Notes: a model not told the origin generated them from the sequence alone. DNA of 15,658 bases from an uncultured Bacteroidota bacterium (GCA_937928385.1 CALEZD010000070.1:1-15658); one strand, 5' to 3'. Shown: positions 8,030 to 14,962, counted from the first letter of the stretch. Made by a program: numbers and translations.

Positions 8030-9033
8030 GATTTTGTCGAGAAATCACCCAGGCTCAGGTCCTGCGGCTTTTCCTCGTAAGTTACGCTTTTACCCAACAT
8101 AGAGTTTTCTATGCGCGCATTTTTAACAATAGTATCTGATTGTATAATGCTGTTGGTAATCCTTGAATCCACAATTTTAGCACCCTTGCCTATGGAAACA
8201 TGCGGGCCAACTACAGAGTTCTCTATCACTACGCCTTCTGCTATATAGCATGGGGCTATGATTACTGAATGATTAGTGGTAACAGAGCCGTGTACCAAGG
8301 TTTCTTTATCTTTTTTCAGCTCCAGTATGCGCTGGTTGGTATATACGGTAGCGTCTTTGTTGCCGCAGTCCAGCCATTCTTCTACCTGGCCGGTATAGAA
8401 CTTCATGCCTTTTTGCAGCATATAGTCCATAGCGTCTGTTATCTGGTATTCGCCTTTCAGTTTTATGTCTTCGTCTATCAGGCGTTGCAGTTCTTTTTTC
8501 AGGTTTTCACCGTCTTTAAAATAGTACATGCCTATAATAGCCAGGTCCGATACAAATTCTTTCGGTTTTTCCACAAAGGCGGTTATCTCTTCTTTTTCGT
8601 TCAGCTTCACCACACCAAATGCCGATGGGTCTTCTACTTTCTGTGTCCAGATGATGGCATCTTTATTGCTATCAAAATCAAACTCCGCTTTGAATAAGGT
8701 ATCAGCAAATGCAATGAACACATTACCCTTCAGGCTTTCTTCCGCACATAGTATGGCATGTGCTGTACCATGCGCCTCGTGCTGGTAACATATTTTACCC
8801 TTCGCCCCCAAACCCTCAGCTATTGCCAGCAGGTTTTGTTCTACCTCAGCGCCAAAAGCGGGTGATATTATAAAGGACATTTCCTCCACTTTTTGCTTGC
8901 AGGTGCTGACGATATCCTCTACCATGCGCTGCACTATGGGTTTGCCTGCCACATGCACCATCGGTTTAGGAGTAGTAAGGGTATGTGGCCTCATACGTTT
9001 GCCCATGCCTGCCATTGGTATTATTATGTTCAT
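8026..9033 (-). CDS. Sugar-phosphate nucleotidyltransferase with left-handed beta-helix tail
   Basis: A 335-residue protein of the glucose-1-phosphate thymidylyl/uridylyltransferase class. The N-terminal Rossmann-like domain has the nucleotide loop PMAGMGKRMRP (6-16), TPKPM with Lys23, the metal-site Asp111 in AFADTLF, and VEKP. The C-terminal third (about 245-310) shows hexapeptide-repeat sequence (V/I-x-x-S-x-I-style) typical of a left-handed beta-helix. The sugar and nucleotide cannot be told from sequence alone; GlmU- or RmlA-like activities are both possible. It overlaps the TPR gene by 4 bases and follows dut by 27 bases. It lies outside the rfb operon and is not required by the RfbF route. 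Confidence 0.87.
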   Translation of the reverse strand: MNIIIPMAGMGKRMRPHTLTTPKPMVHVAGKPIVQRMVEDIVSTCKQKVEEMSFIISPAFGAEVEQNLLAIAEGLGAKGKICYQHEAHGTAHAILCAEESLKGNVFIAFADTLFKAEFDFDSNKDAIIWTQKVEDPSAFGVVKLNEKEEITAFVEKPKEFVSDLAIIGMYYFKDGENLKKELQRLIDEDIKLKGEYQITDAMDYMLQKGMKFYTGQVEEWLDCGNKDATVYTNQRILELKKDKETLVHGSVTTNHSVIIAPCYIAEGVVIENSVVGPHVSIGKGAKIVDSRITNSIIQSDTIVKNARIENSMLGKSVTYEEKPQDLSLGDFSTKS

Positions 9034-9060
9034 TATATTGTTTTTATATATTAGTACAAG

Positions 9061-9498
9061 TTATTTTATGCCCGAATGGCCGAAGCCCCCGGCGCCCCTT
9101 TCGGTGCTTTCCAGTTCTGAGACAACCTCCCAGCTTATTTGTTCATATTTCGCAATTACCATCTGGGCTATGCGCTCTCCATCGTTTACCGTCTGCGGCT
9201 CAGCCGACAGGTTCACCAATGGCACCATGATTTCTCCACGGTAGTCGCTGTCTATAGTTCCCGGGGTATTGATGAGTGTCAGGCCTCTTTTAATGGCCAG
9301 CCCGCTGCGCGGGCGTATCTGCGCCTCGTAGCCCTGCGGCAGCTCCATGTACAGCCCGGTTGGCATCAGCCTGCGCTCCAGGGGTTGCAGTGTCACGGGT
9401 TCTGATAAGAAAACCCGCAGATCCATACCCGCAGATCCGGCAGTCTGGTACTCCGGCAGCGGGTGCGATGATTTATTTACCAGCCTCACTTTTGTCAT
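9061..9498 (-). CDS. dut: Deoxyuridine 5'-triphosphate nucleotidohydrolase
   Basis: A 145-residue trimeric-type dUTPase that hydrolyses dUTP to dUMP and pyrophosphate, keeping uracil out of DNA and supplying dTMP synthesis. All five motifs are present in order: GSAGMDLR (21-28), RPRSGLA (62-68), GTIDSDYRGE (80-89) with the water-activating Asp83 and stacking Tyr86, GERIAQMV (107-114), and the flexible P-loop-like RGAGGFGHSG (134-143). Length is normal. It heads the minus-strand series leading into the nucleotidyltransferase, TPR and DUF4292 genes. A -7 box sits only 8 bases before its ATG, suggesting a very short leader. Confidence 0.97.
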   Translation of the reverse strand: MTKVRLVNKSSHPLPEYQTAGSAGMDLRVFLSEPVTLQPLERRLMPTGLYMELPQGYEAQIRPRSGLAIKRGLTLINTPGTIDSDYRGEIMVPLVNLSAEPQTVNDGERIAQMVIAKYEQISWEVVSELESTERGAGGFGHSGIK

Positions 9499-9506
9499 AC
9501 AAGGCG

Positions 9507-9514
9507 CAAAGGTA
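9507..9514 (-). promoter_or_regulatory. Candidate -7 box for the dut operon
   Basis: The minus strand reads TACCTTTG, a perfect TAnnTTTG match, ending 8 bases before the dut ATG. No TTG box is visible 19-21 bases upstream. If used, it would give an almost leaderless dut message. Confidence 0.4.
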
Positions 9515-9586
9515 ATAAGCAGATGTTAAATATCCGTATCTGAACGGGACGGCAGCCAAATAACACAGTATGCACCGAATGATGAG

Positions 9587-10270
9587 TTATTGCTTTTTTG
9601 AAATATTATTACTGATAGTAACCAACCTGGCGATAATAACTGCCGGGTACAATATCCCTATGGCCGACAGCATCACCGAGACCATCCTGGCCGGCATACC
9701 ATCAGCGTAAATATCGCCATACCCCACAGTGGTAAGCGAAGCGAGGCTATAATACACATACACCGCATAATCGTGGTCGTTGTTGTTCAATACCACATTC
9801 CCGGCAATAGACTTACCGGTAGTGATAGCTAAAATCTCTAAAATAAATGCCCCTGAAATGGCTATCAACAGGTACACATTCACCGCCCCTATAACCCTGT
9901 AAGTGCTTACCTCTTCGTCTCTGAACAGCAGGCGGATATTGATGTAAATAAACAGGCTCATATTAATAAGCCCTACGCACCTTTCTGCCAGGTAAAATTC
10001 GTTGGGCGAATCGTCAAACCGTATCGTCAGCAATACCACATGCGCTATAAACAGTATGGAAGCCAGGTAAATTTTCCATTTTTCTTTGCTCGAAAATATA
10101 CCGATGAAATACAGCACCAGGAACAATATGTTCATGAAAACAATATCGACCGTATGCGACTCAACCAATACCGGCATCACAAACACCGTAAAAAACAGCA
10201 TACCCAGCAGGGTAATGAAGCTGGTATCCGAAATCCAGTAATTCTTTATTTGCTGTAAAGGATTTTTCAT
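9587..10270 (-). CDS. Small six-helix potassium-channel-like membrane protein
   Basis: A 227-residue integral membrane protein. Hydrophobic segments lie at about 17-36, 41-59, 67-83, 98-113, 127-148 and 193-214. A re-entrant pore stretch precedes the last helix and contains the canonical K+ selectivity filter TTVGYGD (180-186). The arrangement is that of the Ion_trans_2 channel family. No arginine ladder marks a voltage sensor, and the chain ends 13 residues after the last helix, so there is no cytoplasmic RCK or cyclic-nucleotide domain to gate it. Ion selectivity is inferred from the filter. It is separated from dut by 88 bases and is read in the same direction. Its upstream region, shared with a divergent lipoprotein gene, holds two inverted repeats. 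Confidence 0.88.
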   Translation of the reverse strand: MKNPLQQIKNYWISDTSFITLLGMLFFTVFVMPVLVESHTVDIVFMNILFLVLYFIGIFSSKEKWKIYLASILFIAHVVLLTIRFDDSPNEFYLAERCVGLINMSLFIYINIRLLFRDEEVSTYRVIGAVNVYLLIAISGAFILEILAITTGKSIAGNVVLNNNDHDYAVYVYYSLASLTTVGYGDIYADGMPARMVSVMLSAIGILYPAVIIARLVTISNNISKKQ

Positions 10271-10281
10271 CTGTTACGTTG

Positions 10282-10333
10282 CCACACTTATATGTGTGGA
10301 ATGTTATTATAGTTTGTAGCATAAATCTACAAA
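10282..10333. promoter_or_regulatory. Two inverted repeats in a divergent intergenic region
   Basis: CCACAC (10282-10287) and GTGTGG (10294-10299) form a perfect 6-bp inverted repeat with a 6-base centre, starting 12 bases before the channel ATG. TTTGTAG (10313-10319) and CTACAAA (10327-10333) form a perfect 7-bp repeat with a 7-base centre. Both have the size of dimeric-regulator sites and lie between divergent genes. Function is not shown. Confidence 0.35.
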
Positions 10334-10414
10334 TAAAACATCGGGAAAAATCCGTTGGTAAAATACTCATTGTAGCAGATGAGTCGGGCAATAGTAGTTC
10401 GGTAACAGATTTAT

Positions 10415-10422
10415 TATATTTG
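10415..10422 (+). promoter_or_regulatory. -7 box for the 10479 lipoprotein gene
   Basis: TATATTTG matches the Bacteroidota TAnnTTTG box exactly. Initiation a few bases downstream would fall at about 10427, right at an in-frame ATG (10428). This favours the lipoprotein start at 10479 with a leader of about 50 bases. Confidence 0.5.
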
Positions 10423-10478
10423 ACTCTATGAAACAAGTATGTAAAAGTTCAGATTTTATACGCAATAATTATTTTCGG

Positions 10479-11312
10479 ATGAAAAAACTACTGCTGATAC
10501 TCCTCACTATTTGCACTGTTGCAGCCTGTAGCTCAGGCGATAACAAAACCAAAGAAACACCTGCTGATATACATGCCTCTTTCTCCCCCATAATAAAAGG
10601 GACATGGGTGATGACGGAATATATTACTGATTTGCAAAAGACAAAATCCCCCAAAGCATCGTCGGGCGTTTTACAGGGCGTGGTATCTATGGAAATTGAC
10701 CCTGCAGCACCTACGGGCGATACCACTATCGTATCTGCCAGCCTCAACAACCACGAGGGCATGACCTTTTACCTCTTCTACAGGCAGGGGCAGGATGGCC
10801 AATCGCTGGCAACCGCGCTGACTGATGAAGACGGCAGCGGCAATTTTTACGAGCTGGCTTATAACATTACCGGCAGCGATACCGTGCTGGAACTGAAACA
10901 TTACAATAAAGAGAAAAAATTGCTGGACACCCGCAGTTTCACCCGTGTTACCGGGCCCCTCACTGACGATAGCGAACCTTACGGACTGCAATACATGGCC
11001 AACAAGGTACTGCTTTCCGGCAATTACAATGTGACTGATGACGAAGGTAATTCCTTCAAAGCTGAACTGACGGACGATGGCATGGCAAAGGGAGTAGCAG
11101 GACATAGTACCTATTATATCTTCACCGATTTCATGGGTGATGAACAGACTAACCTCGATGAAATGGTCTTCGACCCCGGAGCCAAAACCCAGAAGCCTTA
11201 TATCTTCGAAATAAAGGCGGACACTGTATGGCTATACAAGGCAATGGAGAATGATGAACGTACCCTGCTCATTCGCGGCCCGCTGAAATATACCATGGTG
11301 CGGGCAAATTAA
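10479..11312 (+). CDS. Unrecognised lipoprotein
   Basis: I do not recognise the family. From the ATG at 10479 it is a 277-residue lipoprotein: a KK-led hydrophobic signal (2-14), lipobox VAAC with Cys17, then SSGD. An in-frame ATG at 10428 would put 17 polar residues before the signal peptide and coincide with the predicted transcription start, so 10479 is preferred. The mature part is rich in short beta-type stretches, Asp and Thr, and begins with a GTWVMTEY element. A second, similar-sounding segment starts near the SGNYNVTDDEGN sequence (about 185-196). This could mean two lipocalin-like or META-like halves, but the match is too weak to name. It is probably anchored in an envelope membrane. 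It is transcribed alone and diverges from the channel gene. Confidence 0.8.
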   Translation: MKKLLLILLTICTVAACSSGDNKTKETPADIHASFSPIIKGTWVMTEYITDLQKTKSPKASSGVLQGVVSMEIDPAAPTGDTTIVSASLNNHEGMTFYLFYRQGQDGQSLATALTDEDGSGNFYELAYNITGSDTVLELKHYNKEKKLLDTRSFTRVTGPLTDDSEPYGLQYMANKVLLSGNYNVTDDEGNSFKAELTDDGMAKGVAGHSTYYIFTDFMGDEQTNLDEMVFDPGAKTQKPYIFEIKADTVWLYKAMENDERTLLIRGPLKYTMVRAN

Positions 11313-11341
11313 CACTGTAAAATTTAATTGTTAATCACAAC

Positions 11342-11357
11342 AAATTTACGTAAATTT
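11342..11357. repeat. 16-bp perfect palindrome
   Basis: AAATTTACGTAAATTT is its own reverse complement. Its AAATTTAC half also recurs as a direct repeat (11342-11349 and 11352-11359). It sits 30 bases after the stop of the lipoprotein gene. It may be a regulator site or the stem of an RNA hairpin, but it has no following T run. Confidence 0.6.
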
Positions 11358-11460
11358 ACATATAATTGACCTTTACAAATCCCGGTAAGGGTGTAAGTTC
11401 TTTGACATGAAAACACAACAGGCATTGCTACACAATTCCGGAACAAAATTTAGTGTAAAT

Positions 11461-11518
11461 AACACAAGTCCCCTTTCAGGGGGTCCCCATAGCTATCGGG
11501 ATAGGGGTCTGTTCGCGA
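11461..11518. repeat. Palindromic repeat element, copy 1
   Basis: It begins AACACAAGTCCCC, then has a short CCCC/GGGG hairpin, an almost perfect palindrome CCCCATAGCTATCGGG (11485-11500, one mismatched pair), and ends in TCGCGA (11513-11518). It matches copy 2 over the first 13 bases, over GGGGTCCC, over the 17-base stretch from ATAGCTAT, and at TCGCGA. The differences fall mainly in the hairpin loop. Imperfect GGAACAA sequences flank it (11440-11446 and 11541-11547). Confidence 0.75.
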
Positions 11519-11649
11519 TGGTAACAATTCAGCACATTTTGGAACAACCGAGTGCAACGAATCAAATACAAAGACATTGAATTTTGAGTTAAAATAGAAT
11601 GTTGATAATCAACGTTGTAATCTGAAATTGATGTCAGTTTTGCCCATTT

Positions 11650-11676
11650 CATTTTCCCGGCATCATTTGGGAACAA
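11650..11676. repeat. 27-base direct repeat, left copy
   Basis: Reads CATTTTCC, then CGGCATCATTTGGGAACAA. It is identical to 11739-11765 in 26 of 27 positions (C/A at the ninth). It brackets palindromic element copy 2 on its left side. Confidence 0.85.
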
Positions 11677-11732
11677 AACACAAGTCCCCCGAAAGGGGTC
11701 CCGATAGCTATCGGGATAGGTGTCTCTCGCGA
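11677..11732. repeat. Palindromic repeat element, copy 2
   Basis: Same structure as copy 1, starting AACACAAGTCCCC, with a CCCC/GGGG hairpin, a perfect 16-bp palindrome CCCGATAGCTATCGGG (11700-11715), and TCGCGA (11727-11732). It begins directly after one 27-base repeat (11650-11676) and ends 6 bases before the next (11739-11765). It looks like a dispersed, non-coding palindromic element. Confidence 0.8.
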
Positions 11733-11738
11733 CAAATC

Positions 11739-11765
11739 CATTTTCCAGGCATCATTTGGGAACAA
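11739..11765. repeat. 27-base direct repeat, right copy
   Basis: Right-hand partner of 11650-11676, differing at one base. A degenerate relative, ACATTTTGGAACAA, is at 11534-11547 just after element copy 1. This suggests that both elements share the same flank arrangement. Confidence 0.85.
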
Positions 11766-11844
11766 TCCAGCACCGATAACAAAACTTTATATACCTATGG
11801 GGTGACTTCTGTCACGCCACTGTCGTAATTCAAGCATTAAGCCT

Positions 11845-11870
11845 TAACTTTGCTGTGTAAAGACAGGAAG
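11845..11870 (+). promoter_or_regulatory. -7 box and ribosome-binding site for ccmE
   Basis: TAACTTTG (11845-11852) is a perfect TAnnTTTG match 25 bases before the ccmE ATG. AGGAAG (11865-11870) is a good Shine-Dalgarno sequence 7 bases before it, unusual in this window and supporting the start at 11878. No clear TTG upstream box was found. Confidence 0.5.
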
Positions 11871-11877
11871 TTTCAAT

Positions 11878-12273
11878 ATGAAAAAATCTCATATAGTTTT
11901 GCTGGTGCTTGTGGCTGCTGCTGTTACTATTATTGTCAGCATGTTTGGCGATTTCAGCACTTACGAAACATTCGCCTCCGCCGCACAGGACCAGGGCAAG
12001 CAATACCATGTAATAGGCGAACTGGCTAAGGGCAAGAATATGGAGTACGACCCCCTGAAAGACCCCAACCACTTCAGCTTCTACGTGCAGGACAAAAGCG
12101 GCCAGGTAAACCAGGTAGTGTTTAAAGGTGCCAAGCCTACCGACATCGAAAAAAGCGAGCAGATTGTAATGACGGGTTATATGCAGGGCGATGTGTTCCA
12201 CTGCGACAAGATACAGATGAAGTGCCCATCGAAATATGAAAACGACCAGGTGGCTGTTGCCAACCAGGGCTAA
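11878..12273 (+). CDS. ccmE: CcmE-type haem chaperone, Cys variant (CxxxY)
   Basis: A 131-residue protein with one N-terminal membrane anchor (about 5-22) and an OB-fold-like domain facing the periplasm. CcmE receives haem from the CcmABCD complex and passes it to CcmF for attachment to apocytochrome c. In the classical protein, haem binds covalently to a histidine in an LAKHDExY context. Aligning GDVFHCDKIQMKCPSKY (104-120) to that region places Cys116 at the histidine position and Tyr120 at the conserved tyrosine, giving the CxxxY form known from archaea and Desulfovibrio. Cys109, preceded by His108, lies nearby. A good Shine-Dalgarno sequence fixes the start. It is followed after 29 bases by ccmF. 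The family call is firm and the variant chemistry is inferred. Confidence 0.88.
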   Translation: MKKSHIVLLVLVAAAVTIIVSMFGDFSTYETFASAAQDQGKQYHVIGELAKGKNMEYDPLKDPNHFSFYVQDKSGQVNQVVFKGAKPTDIEKSEQIVMTGYMQGDVFHCDKIQMKCPSKYENDQVAVANQG

Positions 12274-12302
12274 AACATGAGCTATACAAAAACATCTTTT
12301 CA

Positions 12303-14765
12303 TTGGAGACTCAATATATAGGTGAACATCTCGGGCCCGGGCAACTGGGTCATTTTTTTGTGATATTATCTTTTGTAGCGGCATTGTTCAGTGCCTTCAG
12401 CTACTTCAGGGCGGCTAATACCGAGAATACGGATATAAAAGGCAGTTCTGCCTGGCTTACGATGGGGCGCAATGGCTTTGTGGTGCATTCTGTAGCGGTG
12501 ATGGGGGTATTCTTTACCCTGTTCTATATCATTACCAATCACTTGTTTGAGTATCACTATGCCTGGAAGCACTCTGACCTCAGCCTCTCGCCCAAGTACC
12601 TGCTATCCTGCTTTTGGGAAGGGCAGGAGGGTAGTTTCCTGCTCTGGTCGTTCTGGCACAGCGTGTTGGGTTTGGTGGTGATGTTTACGGCTAAGAAGAT
12701 GGAAAGCCGCGTGATGGCTGTTATAGCCCTGGTACAGGTGGCGCTGGCTACTATGCTGCTGGGTTTCTACCTCGGTCCCGATATCAATATCGGGTCATCG
12801 CCATTCATATTGCTCAGGGACAAAATGGTGGGCGCTCCCATCTTCTCGCAGCCCAACTATATGGAGTTTATCAAAGATGGTAACGGCCTGAATATACTCC
12901 TGCAAAACTACTGGATGGTGATACACCCGCCGGTGCTGTTCCTGGGTTTCTCCGCTACGCTCATACCATTTGCCTATACCATAGCCGCTATATGGAAGGG
13001 TGAATACAAGGAATGGATAAAGCCTACCTGGATATGGAGCCTGTTTGCCGGAGCTGTACTGGGTACGGGCATCATGATGGGTGGTGCATGGGCTTACGAG
13101 TCGCTCACATTCGGCGGCTACTGGGCCTGGGACCCTGTAGAAAATGCCTCGCTGGTGCCTTGGCTCACGCTGATAGCGGCGCTGCATACATTAATAGTTT
13201 TCAAGGTAACGGGCAGGGCGTATATCATGACAGCCATCATGTTTATACTCACTTATGGCTTAATCTGGTACTCTACCTTCCTGACGCGTACCGGCGTGCT
13301 GGGCGATACATCTGTTCACTCCTTTACAGGCGAAGGCCAGTCTTTATACTGGCACCTGCTGGCTGTGATTATTGTGCTGATAGGTATAGCAAAGGCGCTG
13401 TTAATCGTAAGGTGGAAAAGCCTGCCCCGCGTGAAGAGCGAAGAGCAGGTGAGCAGCCGCGAGTTCTGGATGTTCATAGGCTCGTTTGTGTTGTTCCTTG
13501 CGGCACTACAAATAATATTCGTCACTTCTATACCCGTATGGGCGCCATTGGCCAAATGGATCAGTGGTAAAGAAATAGCGCCACCGGTTGACCCTGTGGC
13601 GCACTACAACAGCATACAGGTTTGGGTAGCTATAGTCATCGCCCTGCTGTCTGCCGCAGTGCTCTACCTCAAGTTCAAGACTACTGATACCAAACTCTTC
13701 TGGAAGCGTATCACTATAGTGGCGGCTATTGCTACTGTCCTTACACTGGTAATCGGCTTGACGCAAAAGATAAGCATGCCACAGTATGCTATACTTCTTT
13801 TCGCCTGCAGTTTCACTATTGTGGCCACTATCAACTATGCCATATCTATACAAAAAGGTAAGCTGATGAAGCTGGGGGCTTCGGTTACGCACCTCGGTTT
13901 TGGCTTGTCTTTGATGGGTATACTCTTATCGTCTTACAACAAAGAGGTGATATCATACAATACAACGGGTGTTATCATTCCTTATGGAGAAGATAAGATG
14001 GAAAACATCAGGGAGAGTATGCAGAACGTGATATTGTATAAGAATATCACCGTACCAATGGGCGAGTATGATGTCACCTATCTGGGCGACTCTATATCTG
14101 CCAACGACCCCCGCACTTTTTATAAGGTATATTATGAAAGAAGGGACAGTATTACAGGTGAGAAGGTAGAATCATTTACCCTGTACCCCGATGCCTTTGT
14201 AAACCCCAAAGGACAGGAAGGTGGCATGAGCGCCAACCCCGATTCCAAACATTACCTCACCAAAGACGTGTTTACCTACGTGACCTCTGTTATTGACCCG
14301 TCGAAGCGGGAAGATACCAATGCCTACAAAAAGCATGTGGTGCAGATAGGTGATACGGTATTCGTCAACAGGGGGTATATTATATTCAGGGGCTTCAATA
14401 CTGCTGTCAGCCATCCGCACTATATACCTCAGCAAGGCGATATAGCCGTAACCGCTGAACTGACACTGAAAAGCCTGGGAGGTGACAGTATGCGCGTGGC
14501 TCCCCTGTATTATATCAGGAACAACTTTGAAAACTATATAGAAGACACCATTGCAGAGAAACGTACTTATGTGCGCCTGTCAAAAATATTGCCTGAAGAG
14601 AACGGCGCTGAATTAATGATTCGCCAGCCGGATGAAGATTATGTAGTGATGAAGGCAATCCTGTTCCCTTATATCAATGTATTGTGGTTGGGTATTATCG
14701 TTATGGTTATCGGCTTCTTCATCAGTATGGCCAACAGGATTACAAAGAAGGAAAAGGTAAAGTAG
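12303..14765 (+). CDS. ccmF: CcmF-type cytochrome c haem lyase
   Basis: An 820-residue polytopic membrane protein that attaches haem to apocytochrome c outside the cytoplasmic membrane. The N-terminal two thirds is a chain of transmembrane helices. It includes LLSCFWEGQEGSFLLW and the tryptophan-rich haem-handling loop GGYWAWDPVENASLVPW starting at residue 271 (WAWD at 274-277), followed by FLTRTGVLGDTSVHSF. A large soluble domain (about 550-780) precedes a final helix and a KKEKVK tail. The only start that keeps the conserved IGEHLGPGQLGHFF beginning is TTG at 12303, because no in-frame ATG is available upstream. An out-of-frame ATG micro-ORF (12277-12321) overlaps this start. No other ccm gene lies in the window. 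Confidence 0.93.
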   Translation: METQYIGEHLGPGQLGHFFVILSFVAALFSAFSYFRAANTENTDIKGSSAWLTMGRNGFVVHSVAVMGVFFTLFYIITNHLFEYHYAWKHSDLSLSPKYLLSCFWEGQEGSFLLWSFWHSVLGLVVMFTAKKMESRVMAVIALVQVALATMLLGFYLGPDINIGSSPFILLRDKMVGAPIFSQPNYMEFIKDGNGLNILLQNYWMVIHPPVLFLGFSATLIPFAYTIAAIWKGEYKEWIKPTWIWSLFAGAVLGTGIMMGGAWAYESLTFGGYWAWDPVENASLVPWLTLIAALHTLIVFKVTGRAYIMTAIMFILTYGLIWYSTFLTRTGVLGDTSVHSFTGEGQSLYWHLLAVIIVLIGIAKALLIVRWKSLPRVKSEEQVSSREFWMFIGSFVLFLAALQIIFVTSIPVWAPLAKWISGKEIAPPVDPVAHYNSIQVWVAIVIALLSAAVLYLKFKTTDTKLFWKRITIVAAIATVLTLVIGLTQKISMPQYAILLFACSFTIVATINYAISIQKGKLMKLGASVTHLGFGLSLMGILLSSYNKEVISYNTTGVIIPYGEDKMENIRESMQNVILYKNITVPMGEYDVTYLGDSISANDPRTFYKVYYERRDSITGEKVESFTLYPDAFVNPKGQEGGMSANPDSKHYLTKDVFTYVTSVIDPSKREDTNAYKKHVVQIGDTVFVNRGYIIFRGFNTAVSHPHYIPQQGDIAVTAELTLKSLGGDSMRVAPLYYIRNNFENYIEDTIAEKRTYVRLSKILPEENGAELMIRQPDEDYVVMKAILFPYINVLWLGIIVMVIGFFISMANRITKKEKVK

Positions 14766-14815
14766 TACGTAAAAGTCGTTAGGGGTTAGGTATTAGCTAT
14801 TTGAAACGGGGTTCT

Positions 14816-14962
14816 TTACTCTGAATCTTCTCCTTTCTTATCGGGTTCGGTTGATGCCGAACTTCTTGTCAGCAGGTACATCGCAGCTTCATTTTTATAC
14901 GCCTTTACGGCTCGGTAAAAATCAAAGACAAGAATGAGGGTTCCTGTCGCAATGCTATTCAA
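14816..14962 (-). other. Possible small-protein remnant
   Basis: On the minus strand an open frame of 48 codons runs from TTG at 14962 to TAA at 14816. Its product has a hydrophobic start (NSIATGTLILVFDF), a basic amphipathic middle (YRAVKAYKNEAAMYLL) and an acidic tail (DKKGEDSE), as a one-helix membrane peptide would. The frame is closed just upstream by TAA (14975-14977). An ATG at 14974-14976 is one base out of frame, so a single-base change could have broken a 52-codon gene. No ribosome-binding site or promoter is visible and a terminator lies directly upstream. It may be chance. Confidence 0.2.

Larger units (their letters stand above)
11313..11877. other. 565-base non-coding region with palindromes and repeats
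   Basis: No credible gene lies here. The stretch holds a 16-bp palindrome near 11342-11357, an interrupted palindrome GTTGAT-A-ATCAAC (11601-11613), two copies of a roughly 58-base palindromic element (11461-11518 and 11677-11732), a 27-base direct repeat (11650-11676 and 11739-11765), and a small stem GTGAC/GTCAC (11802-11815). The last 35 bases contain the ccmE promoter box and ribosome-binding site. Confidence 0.7.

Noticed and set aside
10161..10436. A minus-strand frame of 91 codons covering the start of the channel gene and the intergenic region
   Set aside because: It overlaps the channel N-terminus in another frame and crosses the divergent promoter region. No family features.
11461..11500. 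Intrinsic terminator for the upstream lipoprotein gene
   Set aside because: Strong stems exist but no T run follows on either strand, and the distance to the stop is about 150 bases.
11461..11765. CRISPR array
   Set aside because: The repeats are only two, unevenly spaced, highly palindromic, and there is no regular spacer series or cas gene.
11476..11828. Two 66-codon frames within the repeat region
   Set aside because: They run through the palindromic repeats on either strand and encode repeat-derived sequence without protein-like character.
11830..12384. A 184-codon minus-strand frame opposite ccmE
   Set aside because: Shadow of ccmE and the ccmF start, which are both supported by motifs and a ribosome-binding site.
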